A stretch of DNA of 64,000 nt from Synchiropus splendidus (GCF_027744825.2 NC_071334.1:42633437-42697436), one strand, 5' to 3'. Shown: positions 38,722 through 52,345, numbered from the stretch's first letter. The notes: generated by a model not told the origin, from the sequence alone. A program made the numbers and translations.

Positions 38722-39447
38722 TGTCATGATGGCGGGTGGATGGACCCAAGTGCAGTCAGTGTTGGTCGACGGAAGACTCGGGAGATGAGATTAAATTCTG
38801 CAATTTAATCGAAGGTGTTACAAATAATATAGACAGACAAATAACTAGACAACTAAGGGCGCCGGGAACCAAATGCAGACCGGGATCAACACACAGGGAA
38901 TGGGGAGAATCTGGAAAAGAGGAGAGGCAGATTAGAATCAACAACCTACTAAAATGGGGAGAGCAGAAAACACACCCAGAGTTAAACTGAAAGCGCTCGG
39001 TGGTGGTGACTACACACACACACAAGGGTTAAACTTCACGGAATAATATGAGTGAAAAGTGAGACTAGGAAAACACGCGGACTGAATCGATAGGAGAGAA
39101 GCGAGAGTGGAACGAGGAAGAACGAGGAAGGGAAGTTACTGCTGAATGGGAATTCAAGCGCGCAAAGAATGTAGAGATGGTCAAGGATAAGAGCAAGATC
39201 GTGGAAGTCTTGAAAGAGTCATCTGAGTGGAGACAAACACTACCATCTGGCACACATACCTGGCGTTGGGAGGAATATATACATGGAAGGAAGATTAGTA
39301 GATGGGCACCAGCTGCGTATGCCTGTGAAGATGGAGGGAGAAACAGGAAACGAAAACGAGGGAGAATCACAAAATAAAAGCACAAGGAAGGGACGCGGAG
39401 GAAATACTACAATATAAAAACAGACGGATAAAAGTGCGGACATGACA
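38722..39447 (+). repeat. Family D element (726 bp)
   Basis: Starts tgtcatgatggcgggtggat ggacc and ends gcggacatgaca, so the first and last eight bases are near inverse (TGTCATGA / ACATGACA). TTAA lies outside at the left and, after one base, at the right. Purine-rich with no protein recognised. Confidence 0.6.
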
Positions 39448-40069
39448 ATTAAAAGCTAATGACTGGGGTATACTGGGGGATGTAAAGGCTCAAAGTCAAA
39501 AGAGAAAGTGAGAGAAAGTGATTTATTAGTCTGACTGACTGACCATGGTAACTTATTAGCCCTTACTATTGTTGTAACTGGATCATTTTATCATTCCATT
39601 CTGCCACTCTCCCAAGTCACAAATGGATTGTTTCATTGTTGAAGTACATTACACAGACAAAGGTTAAAACTGATTCTTAACGTGCACTCAGCCTAAGAGA
39701 GCTGACTATTCTGGTTCATGCCTTTGTTTCCTTCAGTTGTTGGAAGTCCTCTCCATGATGCATTGAGTCCCTCAACATGATGATGCTCCATTTTGAAGTT
39801 ATCGCTCTATGATACTCACACCAAAGTTGGTTGAAGCCTTAGGCTTTCAATTGAAGCATGGGGTGTCGCTCGTTTTGTTCTACGTGTTACGCTGTGTTAG
39901 TTGCCATGTAACGACCCTCAAGCAGCTGTGTATTTCAATCAGAGTGACCTCTGTCAGAAATACATGTCCCTCGTGTCCCCCTTGGCTGGAACGCTGTGTG
40001 TTTTACGCCCAAGTGTCAGCAAGTAATGCTGATGGCATGTTTTACACCTCAATATGAAGAAAAAACAGG

Positions 40070-40297
40070 TAGTAAATGTAGCTAACGGGACACGCCTACA
40101 TACAGAGGCTGCGTTACACACAATAACAAAGCATGTTGTGGGTCAGCTGATCGGTCCGCGCACGTTATGTTTTTTTCTGGCTTTTTTCAGGGGCGTTCGA
40201 GTCCTGGATTTTGGTTCGAAATCTGAAGCAAAAAAATCTCGAAATTTTTGTTCGAACGCCAATTTGTCGGGGACGTTCAAAAACCGACGTACCACTG
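40070..40297 (+). mobile_element. Truncated copy of the CAGTGGTACCTCG mariner-type MITE
   Basis: Shares gtaaatgtagctaacgggac and the terminal gttcaaaaaccgacgtaccactg with the 47978 element. The right end abuts TA at 40298-40299. No left terminal repeat seen, so the left limit is approximate. Confidence 0.65.
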
Positions 40298-41995
40298 TAT
40301 AAGGCAAAGGTCATATCATCTCGCTAACACAGGCCCATTAGATGTTGGATAACAGATACTAACTGATCTTCTCTTCCGCAGATGGCCAGACAAACAAATT
40401 TGATCTACAATCCAATGTCTGGTGTAGACGGAAATCTAATATGCCTGCTGTCTGAGCCAAAACCTTTGTGGTCACAGGAAGTTTAGAAACAACCATTGTG
40501 TTTGCTGAATTCCTACAGCTGGCCAGAGACAGAGGCGCTGGTTCAGCAGTCTAGTTCAACAGTTGGGAGCGCTTTCTGTAGTTTTCAGAAACTCCATGGA
40601 AACATTGATGATTAATTCACAATATTTCTTATTGTGCCCACACAGTCCATGTTTGTTTAAAGCTGGAATAAAACACACCAAGTCAAACATAGATAAACTC
40701 TAACTGGAAAATGTTCTCCATTGCAAAAACACGACCACGATATTCCGTGAAACGTTTTAAACAGCCGACACTTCAGCACCTGTGTTGGACATCTGCTCCA
40801 ATCGCACATTTTAATTAGGCGCTACATCAAAAGCGCCACAACATTCTCTCGTCCTTGTCTCCCACCCACTGCATTAATTATGGGAGTCTATTACCGGAAT
40901 GCTCTATAACGCAATAACACAAGGTCTCTTGGGTGACTCCTTCAGCGGATGGATCAGCGTCTCAGCAGTTCAGGTGAGGACAGAACCAACCCACAACGTC
41001 CAGAGAAGTTAGACTGGTCCGCCTCTTCAGAGTTGATCAGCTGTTTTCTGGGCCATTGACCAAATTTCATCTTCAGCGACACTGTCAAACCAATACATTT
41101 AAATCTATTTTAATTTCCCCAAATTAAAAATTCCCATTGCTGTGTATTAGTCCAGGCATTTCTTCTTGAAGCTTTCACTTTGTGAATATTTTGACAGCAT
41201 CACTTGCTAATTTGACAACATTCCAATTGGTAAAGGGATCAAAATCATTCAAAGACATACTTCATTTTCTGCGAGTTGGGAAGGTTTCTCATTCTGAAGA
41301 GAGCTCTTTTCACATTGACATTGTCAGCGTTGACTGTTTTCAGTATTCATTGCAAAGAGAGCCACTCTCAAAATCATCATGTCATCAAGTAGTTTTTAAT
41401 TATTTGTTTGAGTTCAAACCACTAAAATTATAGAGAAAACCACTCACTTCACTTGTATTTAAAACCGGGCTTTAATGTATTTAAACAGTTTTCCACTTAC
41501 ATGTCTGGAACCAAGCCATATATATATCTAGAAATATGATTCACCTTTTTTATATTTACACAGTGCCTTTGGATTCTGGCTCTTGTTCTGTCTTCAGAGG
41601 AAGTTGCAGTCTGCACTGCAGTCCATGGCTGCAACTGCTGGGGCTTGAGACATTTTTCACAGCTCCGTATGACCTTGGTGCTCTGTTTACAGGGAGAAGC
41701 TGGTCGCTGCTGCACAAATGCCCTCTGGAGCCACCTAAAGAGACAGAGAAACATGGAGGGACATGAACACACTTACTGGGGATATGAATGAAGTCAGGAA
41801 AAGCTGGTGGAATCAATTTTCAATCTGCTGTTTTGCTGCTGAAAGTCCGATCGAGAGTATAGAACACTGTGGAGTAACCATGGGAACTGTGCGTCTGACA
41901 AACTGTCTGCTTGCCAGTAGGATTCCTGCTATCGGTCCTAAAATAACAGTCAGGACAAAGACATGACTCTTTCTTCCTTGTCTTTCAGCGTATCC

Positions 41996-42130
41996 CATCT
42001 GAGTTGCCAGAGCTAGTCAGCCTCCCCCTCTTTGTCTCCTTCTTCACCACATCCATGAGTCTCAATGGTTATCTTCCTCTTCTTCCATTTCTAGTATTAA
42101 TGTCTAACATGTTCCCTGTCTCTCCTCTAC
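41996..42130 (+). repeat. Family H fragment, diverged
   Basis: cttcttcaccacatccatga gtctc, atcttcctcttcttcc and atgttccctgtctctcctct follow the same order as the 3' part of 1525-1725. Confidence 0.45.
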
Positions 42131-42339
42131 ACGGGTCCAAACCATGAGATGAGTATAGAAACAACTGTATATGTATGTATATGTCATGGAGCTGTGAAAG
42201 AGTTGCCTCAGTAAAACCATATATCAACAAACAGTTCACATTCATCTGCACAAGTCACTTTCACTTCTCCGGATTGGTGTATTGCACTTGTGTCATCTTC
42301 TGTTTATTGATTTATTTCCCTTTCTCTAGTACCTGCATG

Positions 42340-42358
42340 CATATATATATATATATAT
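42340..42358 (+). repeat. Short (AT)n tract
   Basis: About nine AT units followed by a T run. Confidence 0.85.
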
Positions 42359-43161
42359 TTTTTTACTATTAACTGTGCGCTGGGTGGATTGCAATTTCAT
42401 TTATACTTGATGTCTCGGATTCAGTAGAGTAATAAATTGACTTTGACTTTTTTACTTAACATAGAAAGAGACATTTATTGGGAGTTGAACTGCTCTTTAT
42501 TTAGCAAAATATTTGTTAAAAAAAACTAAAGCATATTGTGAAAGTAGCTGCAAACAGTGTCTGATATCTGATATTTCATTTAATATTCATTGTCACTTCA
42601 TCACTATCAACATCATGAATCACTAGGTGTGTTTCAATCTATGATGATCAGCTGATCAAATGACAAATAAACAATAGATGCTATTTATATTCTTACACGA
42701 TGAGCAATGTTATTACTCTTAAAATAGACGTGAACATGACAAAACAAAGCAGGCATTCACACTATTTTGTTGTGATGCTGCAGCAGACAAACTCCCAACG
42801 AGCCACGATGGTCATTTGGCGATGCTTCACCATCAAAGAAAATGACAACCGCGCGACATGTGCACTCACAGTGCCCCACTGGTAAAACATCAAGTCACTG
42901 CACCGACTTCCAGTGCTACCAAGAGGCTAGCGAACGAAAGCTAGCCGGAGCAAACCTCAAGCGAAGCCAATGCTAATGGAGTTTGTCGTTCTGGGTTTAT
43001 TTTGCTTTAAAAGTTGCAATAAAGTGTTTTCTATGCAGTGTTGTTCAGTATTATTGTTATTTATTGAGTTTGTGTGTCATTTAGTTGTGGGGAAAAAAAT
43101 AAGAAAAAAATCAGCAAAACTCAGTAAAAAAGTCAGTGCACCCCTTTTTTTAAAAACGTGA

Positions 43162-43267
<106 letters not shown>

Positions 43268-43765
43268 CCTATTTCATTTTCTTAGTCTTAGCATCATACC
43301 GGGCACACCGCTTGTTGGCATCATTTTTCTTCCCTGTTCTTCTGTTTACATGAGCAGTCTGATCTTATTTTCTCCTCTAGCTACACTGTCTAACTCCTGG
43401 CCTGACTTTTGACCCACACATTTTGGAATGGAGTAGTGTTTCTGCACTATCTGGGTACCAGGTGTCTCAAAGGAACAGAGAAGATGCTGCTTCATATCGT
43501 TTACACAGATGAAGTGAGTGTACTATATATCAGTATATGAAGTTGTGCATGATTCTTTGGTTTCAATTCTTACATTATCATATACTTAGGGCCAGAAGGC
43601 ATGTGAGATGATGAGAGCCTACTGAAGGACAATGTGGGAAACAAAGACGACTTTGTCATTGATGCTGCACCGCAGATTGGAGTAGGCAAATGGTGTCGAC
43701 TGGCACATCACCAAAGGAAGCAAGGAATGGAGAGTCATGACTGAGACTTACACGTTCAGTTGTGA

Positions 43766-43966
43766 AGGGTAGATCAGGTTTTATGAAACAGTGTCCTGAT
43801 TTTCACAGACCACCAGGTGGCACTGTCTGCTGTAAGATATTTGGACTTGGACAACCGCTTCAATGAAACTTCACGTCATTTCTAAACCCAGAGCACCATC
43901 TAGTGGCCTCTGAAAATTAGGACTGTTTCATTGACCCTGCTCCACTGTTTCATGATACTTCATCAG
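43766..43966. repeat. Family A copy with facing CTCF-like sites
   Basis: CCACCAGGTGGCAC at 43810-43823 (+, exact) and GCACCATCTAGTGG at 43893-43906 (-, one mismatch), with the usual aggtttcattgaa-type middle. Confidence 0.88.
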
Positions 43967-44494
43967 AAACGTTCAGAAACCTTGTGAGAGCATCAAATCA
44001 AGGACAAAGACATGTAATGGCATAGTCAAAAACACAAATGAACCACTCATATTCTTAAAGTGATCAGCATTTCTTCACTGAAGTGGAACTGTGGAAAATG
44101 GGGAAAATGGAGACCATGAAGAGACACCTAAACCTGAAATACATTAGAGAGGGGCAGAAATAACATTAAGTTTAGATGCATGACTTATGTCTTCTTCTAT
44201 ACTGTACACATGGAAGTTGATTAATTTCACAGAGTGGACTGTACATTGTGTTTTACAATATTCAGTTTGAGCCATTAGCAATAGGAATGAGTGGAGAGCA
44301 CTCGTAAATCCAAATCAACCACATTTCTGGGCTGGATATTTCATTTAACCTGTCCAGAACTTTTGGAATTATGTTGTACACGAACTGAAAAACAGACAGT
44401 CATAATCTGTTCGATTTTATTTTGTTCATCCACTTCCTGTTTTTCTGTTCTCGGGTTGTCTGCTTTAGGTTAGAGTTGAACAGCTAGCGGTACC

Positions 44495-44560
44495 CGGTCT
44501 TTATGCACCCACTGGGACTCTTTTGTGGATCAGTTTGAGACCCCTGATAAATAACAAAAC
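44495..44560 (+). repeat. Family G short repeat, copy 2
   Basis: atgcacccactgggactctt, gtggatcagtttgagacccc and tgataaataa; the counterpart of 15320-15385. Confidence 0.6.
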
Positions 44561-45922
44561 TGACAAAAATAGACTGTCTCACTTCCGCTGTTTGATCTTC
44601 TTGGATGTATAGATATCTTTCATCCAATGCTAAAATTAGCATTGCAAAATTCTACAGGACTTTCAAGTTTGGTACTCATTCACTTGGGAAAAATATCTAC
44701 GGTCAATTCTGGATTATAGAGTGCACAGGAATATTAGCCCTCTAAATTTAAGAAGAAAAACAGATCTTGTTCACACATAAGTTGCACCAATCTATAAGCC
44801 ACAGGTGCATTGGTAAGAAAGGTCAGTGGTGCACCCATCTTAAAACTGCGGATCAGTTCTAAACTAGTTTTGAGCATGGAGATTGACTCATGAAACAAAC
44901 CGGGCAATGTTCTGAACTTGAATCATGAACTCCTCACAACATTAAAATACTTAAAATGAGCTGTCTTCGCTGGCCCCGAAGTTCTGACACCATAGCTCAG
45001 TCGCAGTGGCCGCTTCTCGTCTCCGGTCCTCCAGGAGATCGGATCTGTGGGCGGAGCTGCTGAGACGTGGATGAAAACAGCGCATTTTGAGTGATTTAAG
45101 GTAAATAAACGACGATGACGTGATCGGTTTTATGTGACAAGGCTCAATATTTTGGCAACGTGACGCTGTTTAGCCTGTAAAAATCCATATATTAGCCACG
45201 TTTGCTGTATAAACAGTTCCCCTCATCAACATGAAAACAAGTGCAGTGATGTTTGAGGAAGTCATGTGTTCTAATCCAAGTGAGGTGAGTGTGGTGGGCA
45301 TGTTGGCACCGTGGTGGACACACTCGGCAGTGACTCTAATAATCCAATCTCTCTCATTCTCTCCACTCGAAATTCTGTGACTGAACAATACGTAGATGTG
45401 ATGACTGACATCAGCATTCTGCTTCAAACTCAGAGTGACTTTGCTCCGCCTAAGACTCTAATGTTCACAAATGAGCTGCCATCCAAGAAAGAGGCACTTT
45501 GCTTGACAGGCACAGAAAAAAAAACGCAAGGATCATAATCAATCAATCCGTGAATCACTCATCGATCTGGCTGGCTGTGTGCGTCAATGGCTTGCATCCC
45601 ACTGCTGCACAGCCCGTGGGAGGGGCCGGCTTGTAAATGACACATTGGTAAATTAGTCCCACTGGGCCGCCAGCGGAGTCAGTTGTGTATTCACCCAGCA
45701 GGAATAATAATCCTTGAGTCTGAGTGCCGCCGTCCCTGAGCACTGCTGGGGATAGCTCTCTGAAGCCCTTGTGATCATGGAGGCACTGTCATGTGACTGT
45801 TTTGTTTCGCTGTTGCTGGAAATATTGTGATGATTGCTCAATGACACCTGCTGTAACATCACTTTCGTAATGCATCAAAACAATATAGTATATTGTTTAG
45901 TAGTTTATTGGCTGTATTCCTC

Positions 45923-45972
45923 TGTGTGTGTGTGTGTGTGTGTGTGTATACATATATATAGAGAGAGAGAGT
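45923..45972 (+). repeat. (TG)n-(TA)n-(GA)n compound microsatellite
   Basis: About 12 TG units, a short catatatata stretch and about six GA units in succession. Confidence 0.92.
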
Positions 45973-47938
45973 TAAGTTGTATCATGATTTCTAAGCATCT
46001 TTAAAATTCCAGGTGGCCACACAAAAGGAATCAATTGTTGAGCATTCATGTTCGTCTCTCAGTACAGTCTTGATCAAGACGTTTCACCAGGGAGCAGCAG
46101 TGTCCGAGGGTTACTGCTACCATGGTGGTGCACCACCACGCCTTAATTGAGATCGGCTAAAAAGATCTCTCCGGATCAAGCTTATTGAAACTAAGGGGAA
46201 ACATTGTAACAACCGGTTAACATGTAATGCATGTAATGTCTTTTCACAGACAAAGCCCAAAATAAGGAACACGACTGAAGTCCGTTGCTCACGGAACTCA
46301 TTGATTCATGAATGTGCATCTAGAGATGGTCGGCAGGAATCTGCCATTAAGTTTTATTATAATTTCTAAGCGTCCTGAAAATGCAGTTCAAATCTGCGGT
46401 TACATCCGACATGAAGAAAAGAAATAATTTCTTCTTTGATTTTTGAAGTGCACACGTCTTTTATGAAATTCTCTTCAATCTCGGGTTTCAACCCAAGTTT
46501 CTGGGTGAATTTTAAACCTCTCTGATCACGGCTTGTCGGAAGCCTGCGGGAGGACAAACAACTGTCATGCATTAGAAGTTATCTAGTTTTTTGGAGTCAC
46601 TTAAGACAGCTAAAACTAACCCCAGCGCCTGCTTTTTGAACATCACACTGTAGGGGGAAATATTTAGTTCATCAACACGCGACAGGGGGCTGACTTCTGT
46701 GTCACAATAGGACAGAAAAGTCCGTACTATAGTTTTTGCCGCATTGAGATTGAGAATGGGTTGCTTTGCGGAAGGAATTTCTTCAATTCTTTTTTGGTGC
46801 CCTTAACTTACAAGGCCACGGTGTTGCCAACTTTCATTAGTGAGACACTGCAACAGAGCCTCTCGTTCGTCTTTGGTTGGCGGAGACATTTCTCGTCAAT
46901 GTTTGCTAGTTTCCATTAATAATTTCCCAGCTTGTTTGTGAAACAAACAACAACAGACATTAATCGACGAAAGCAGCTACTGTGCCAGCAGCATTTAAAT
47001 GACAAAGTCTTGGCAAAATCCAAGATAAACAGAAACAGTATTAGGAGCTGGTAGCTGTTTACTTTGTCCCCCTGTTTGAGTAAAAGCAATACAAAAAGAA
47101 ACTATGAAAAATAGTGATCGTTGCTGAATGGTCTCTGAAAAATAACCTTAAAAATGGATATAATGTCACTGTGTGTTTGTTGCTCAGGCAACTAATCAGG
47201 AAACTCAGGTTTTGTCATCATGGATTCTTACAATATGACTAAACCATGGAGAACAGAGACCTAAACCACAGTTGGATGAGTCCAATATAACCTGAGCTGA
47301 AATGTTCCAGTTGGAGTCGTAAAACATTAATTCCTTGTGCCATTTGTCTTACTGTCCTATGGGAGTGTAATTAAAACATGGTGTTAAAGCATGGGCCTCT
47401 TTTATGGCATCCATTTCTTGTCAACCCATCCTCACTCTTACGGTGTTATATGTTGACATTGGGAAATTGGACTATTGTCTTCTATACTGATGCCGAAGGC
47501 AGCCTTCAGCCTTGAATCACATTGGATGTCAGTTGCCACTTATAACAACTTACTTGGCTCTTCTCCTGACTGTCACTGAGTCCGAAATGCACGCGGCTTA
47601 AAATAGCAAATAACATGTTGCTACGTGTGGAGCCATCCCATGGCTTACCTAACCCCAACCTCCGGATAGGGATATGCAGCTAGAAGGCGCAACATCTGCC
47701 TCAATTGAAAGCCTAAAGGCCCTTTTATGCTCCCTCTACATACAAAAATCCACCCATCAGTTCCAAACGTTATTACCGTCACTGATCACATGCTTCCATG
47801 AATTCTTAACTGTGCCACTGTGTCACTGCCTGATGTGGTCCGCCTGCCTGAAGAGGTCCGCCCAAAGTTCAATGAATTGCGTTTACTGGTTATATTACGT
47901 AAAGTTGTAATTTTTTATTTAATAATTGTTAAAATAGT

Positions 47939-47957
47939 ATATATATATATATATATA
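47939..47957 (+). repeat. Short (AT)n tract
   Basis: About nine AT units shortly before the mariner-type MITE at 47978, inside the large family B element. Confidence 0.85.
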
Positions 47958-47977
47958 GCATTAAAATCTGGAAATTA

Positions 47978-48319
47978 CAGTGGTACCTCGGTTCTCGACC
48001 ACAATCCGTTCCAGACGGCCGTTCGAGAAGCGATTTGTTCGAAATCTGAATCGATTTTTCCCATTACAATTAATGGAAAAAGAAATAATGCGTTGCAAGC
48101 CTTAAAATAGGCTTTTGTAGGAGTGAATGTAGAGTGTCTGCTGTAAATGTGTGTGGCCACTGTGGTTGCCGAGTGAGTCAGTAAATGTAGCTAACGGGAC
48201 ACGTCTGCATACAGCGGCTTGAATTTTCGCTCAAAATGAGAGGCAAAAAAATCTCAAAATTTTTGTTCAAACTCGGATTTGTTCAAAGTCCAGTTACGTT
48301 CAAAAACTGAGGTACCCTG
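47978..48319. mobile_element. Tc1/mariner-type MITE (342 bp) nested in a family B element
   Basis: Starts CAGTGGTACCTCGGTTCTCG and ends with the inverted, diverged form (gttcaaaaactgaggtaccctg). Flanked by TA at 47976-47977 and 48320-48321. Internal gtaaatgtagctaacgggac is shared with the copy at 40070. Confidence 0.85.
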
Positions 48320-49627
48320 TATATGTTTTCACGCGCATGCATAAGTACGCAATATTCACTGTGTACACACGCGTTATTTAGTGGATGACGTCATTACGTT
48401 GTCACAATATACATTTAGAAATTGTATGTTAGTATCTGATTTTCTATTTTTTATCCAGCAATAATCAATAATGCTCCGCCAATACATTTAACCTGCCCAA
48501 TGCATTTTTTATTGCTTCCGATACATTGTCATTATTGTATAGGAAACATTTCTCCTTTCATTTGTTTCATATTTAACAGGACTGAGCGCTTCTGCCCCAG
48601 AATGAGGTTTATGTCTACCGTGGTGCGGTGCTTGAGTTTATTTATGTTGTTGGATAAAAAAAAATAATAATAGAATATCAAATTTAAAAAATGTGCAATT
48701 TCCAAATGTAGACTATTTTAAATAAAAAAATATATTTTAGTACGTAAAATACTTCATCACCTTTGGTGATGCATTTCCAGATCCAGCACTGGAATTTCCG
48801 GCGAACCACATCAGGCAGGTGGACCAGATCAGGCAGTGACACACTGAAGGGTGGAGAATTTGTCATGTCTTCTTCATGTCACATTGGAGCTACGTATCAG
48901 TAACAGCAACAATGCTGACTGATGCAAAAGTCCACTTTCACAACATGAATATATTACAGTGAGTGAGGATGTGTTGTCTCTGTAGGAGATCCAAGCCCAA
49001 GAACAATTTAGGTGACTTTCTCGATAATGTATTTGGAAGGAGCCCTCTAATTAGTGGAGTGATACATTTTATAATGCTCAATAACTGCATGCACATCACT
49101 CTTCCAAGTATTTTCCTCGAGGTGATCATTACTAAATTCTCACAAGTGCTGACTTCCTATTCTGTCAGCAGATATGACTCCATAATCACAGAAAACTACT
49201 TTGACTCAGGTAAGTTGTGAGCCAGAGTGCTGAATGTGTGGAAGCTCTGGGCTCAAATTCAGAGGGTGTTTTGTGGGTCCTGACTTCTCTTGGTATCCTC
49301 ATTGTCACAAGAAAGTAACTGCGAATATAGAGAGACTGGACAACACGCCTCCTCAAACCATGTGGACGAAGCCAATAATGATGCAAATCTGCAGACACTT
49401 AAAGGGGGTTTCTGTTATGTTGACAATAAATGTCAGCTCCCAAACAAAATAACTACTTCAGACACATTGTTGTTCTCAACAGAATATGAGAATCGCTGAC
49501 TCCAGTGCCACTCAGAAGATAACTAGGTTGCATTTCCTGGACACCGCTTTATTCTACACATAGGAAGGTGAAGAAAAGGGACAAGTTCAATCACTCGGAA
49601 ACCTTTTCACTCCCAAGTCCCAACCTA

Positions 49628-49765
49628 TCTTTTTCTTTTCTTTTAAAGCATACTGTCTGTTTCAAAAGTTGTTAACGCTACTGATCACATGCTTCCATGC
49701 GTTCTATATGCTGTCAATATAATGAGAGTCTCACTACAAGTACTATGAGAAATGAGAAAACATTT
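49628..49765 (+). repeat. Family C fragment
   Basis: tgtttcaaaagttgttaacg, ctgatcacatgcttccatgc gttct and atgctgtcaatataatgag follow one arm of the family C element (compare 57440-57520). Confidence 0.55.
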
Positions 49766-50729
49766 GTAAATGGAGTATGCAGCTCTCAGTGGTGAGTGTG
49801 AAGGAAGTGTGGATGAGGAATATTTTCTAATTTGGTCCCATTTTACCAGATTCAATATAGGGTCAATGATATACCCAATACAATGACACTGAAACAGACT
49901 TGCTAAAAAAAAGTTCTTCATCTATGGTGTGACCCCACAACAAGAGTCTTGAGTCTATGTGAAGTCTAAAGACTGGATTTTTTATAGGCGTCTTGCACAC
50001 AGGATGCATCCCAAAGCACTGGAGGCCATTCTGAATAAATCATGCAAACTGTGACTGATAAAGGAACAGACACCAGGTATCTTGTGGCTTCTCAAGCTTT
50101 ACCAGGATTTGTTCTCACACAACCTTTGACTACAGCAGTCAGGTGGGATTACCAGGTCTTTACTCCACACTAGATCGATGTGACCTGAAGCAAATGGGTC
50201 AGAAGTCAGTCCACATCCCCATCCTATTACTGCACTGACATAGCCACCTGAGAAACAACTGGTCAGCAACCAGAGGTCATCAGCTCACCTCTCAACACCA
50301 CTGTAACCATCGCCTCCCTCCCCCCCCGGCCAGCTGCTCAGCTGAGGGCCCAATTAAGACACTTGCTCTGCTTTATCGCTGTCGGGAAAACTGTCTGTAC
50401 CTTTCCGATAATGTATGCTCAAATGGACGGTCCGGGCCCCCACTGGAGGGTTCACATAGGTGCTCAAACACTGATGCAGCTATCAGTTATTTTACCACAA
50501 GTGAATATTTCTCACGTTATACCAATAGAGGTCAGGGTCAGTGGCTGTTTGCCGGATAAATATTTCAAGATCAATAGTTGGAAGGAAAGAGAAAGAAAGG
50601 TCCACAAGGAGAAAGTCAGATGAAACCTGAAGTGTGGCATGGAAAAAAAAAATCACAAGGTTGTTAGTTTGGTTGTCGCATGAATTCTACTTTGAAAAGA
50701 AAGACATGGGGATGTTGCTTCTGAAAGTA

Positions 50730-51170
50730 CATCGGATTATTATTATGTATTAAGACTACAAAAAGAAGAAAATGAATATGAGATTAATCTGGTATGATAA
50801 GAGGATGGTGCTCAAGATTTTTGATCCCGTGAGAGTGAAGGTTCGGCAAGCATGGCGTCTCCAACGCAATAAGACAGTAGGGGAGTCAACACACTGTGGC
50901 ATATGGACTGGTATGATTAACTGCCTCATGGCATTGCAATTGATGGTTTAGTTGCCGCATAATGTGGATCGATGCACACTATGGCCAAAAAATTATCGTA
51001 ATGTACACTACGACAAAAATCAGAGGCTGTCCACAGCGGATGAGAGCTGACCCTGGAATGGAAAATGGACGTGTTTTCTGTAAAACACTCCCCTGACTGC
51101 TGGGCTGAGGTTGCAAACCTGCAGTTGAGCTGGTGGGCGGCACATCGGCAGACCGTTTCCATCATACTGT
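50730..51170 (+). repeat. Family E repeat, copy 1
   Basis: Shares with 52730-53115 the ordered words tgagattaatct, gatcccg, agcatggcgtct, tgtggca, tggcattgcaattgatg, cataatgtggat and gcggatgagagctgaccc. No coding potential or terminal repeats recognised. Confidence 0.7.
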
Positions 51171-52194
51171 GATGTTCAGTTTATTAAATTCGTCATAAAT
51201 AATGTTTGTTTCTTCTTAATGTGACCTAATACGCCATTGTATAAATGAGATGCAGTGTTTTTCTTTTTTTACTGTGGGGTTCATTAGCCGTGTGTTGTCC
51301 GCCACAAAACACTTCTTGCTGCATTTTCCTCTCATCTGTAACCTGAATAGAAGGATGAAGTGATTTGCTCTCATGCTCGGATTTGTCTCTGGCTTTGTGG
51401 CGCTTGATTTTTGTCACGGGTGTGAGTAGATTTATCCACAGGCCGTCGTGCGGATCCTCACCTTCAAACCTAATTAGAAAGCAAATCGATTGGATCAAGA
51501 GCAGATGTGCTTCTGCACCGGAGCAAATCTGAGCGGACACAGTAACTGATGGTTTATTTGTTGAGTTTTTCCCTCACAGATGTTCTAATCTACTCCCAGT
51601 CTAATTTGACCAGTAGAGCAGTTATTGTTGCGGACTGTTTGTCTTATCCCGTGTTTATCTTGAGGATTACTAGGTTGGTGTGTTGAGCAGAGGGACATTT
51701 GTTAGGTTCCTTATTTTCAGTTTTCAGCACCTGCTCAAACAGTTGCTTAATCTTTGCAGACCCCGAATTAAAACACCCAAAACCCAGTGAAGGAAGCAGA
51801 TTTTAATTCGTGAAATACTCTTGCAGTGTTACAGCCGTCTTCATGAGAGTAATTGTATGTCAAACAAGTTTCTGATGCTGATGAGTGATGTTTTGTTGTA
51901 CGTGCGCCACCCACCCAAAATACATGGCTGTCTGTGATGAAGCATGGCTGTGTCGGACCAAATGCCTTCCCCCTCCTGCAGTGCTGCTTTGTCTTGTCAT
52001 CATTTTATCTGTCTGTTCTGTGGCTAAGCACCGCCCCATGTCAGTCACCACAGCTGAAAACATGTTCATCTGACCATTGCCTTTCTCTAGCCAGCCCATC
52101 ATCATCTTACTGCATAGTCGTGCTTCAGTCCATTCTAGCATACTAAGAACTGACACAGTCCTGAGGCCCCGCTTTGGCAGGGATTGCCCCTTTC

Positions 52195-52345
52195 TGAGCC
52201 CATTAGATGACACTTTCTGCTCCAAAATTGGGTTAGAACACAGATTCGGACGATACCTCACATGACTTTTATTCCAATAGCGCCACCTACTGAGTTCTGA
52301 ACATAATGACGCTGATTCGTAAAGACTCATTAGCCATTCACTACT
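52195..52345. repeat. Family A, diverged copy
   Basis: gagcccattagatgacactt at the left; gcgccacctactga (52280-52293, - strand, one mismatch) and aaagactcattagccattca at the right. Confidence 0.7.

Larger units (their letters stand above)
47427..48971. repeat. Family B large fold-back element (about 1.5 kb)
   Basis: Outer left end catcctcactcttacggtgt with gacattgggaaattggac; outer right end gtccactttcacaacatgaa with gtgagtgaggatg. A second inverted pair lies inside: gtgtcactgcctgatgtggt near 47818 against its inverse ending ggcagtgacaca near 48840. The middle holds a family C fragment (47700-47815), an (AT)n tract and a mariner-type MITE (47978-48319). Confidence 0.7.

Noticed and set aside
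39177..39377. Open frame rich in Arg/Lys
   Set aside because: Lies within a purine-rich family D element; an artefact of composition.
44950..45110. GC-rich stretch with an atg...caggt-like exon end
   Set aside because: Short, no open frame with recognisable similarity and no second exon; could be chance.
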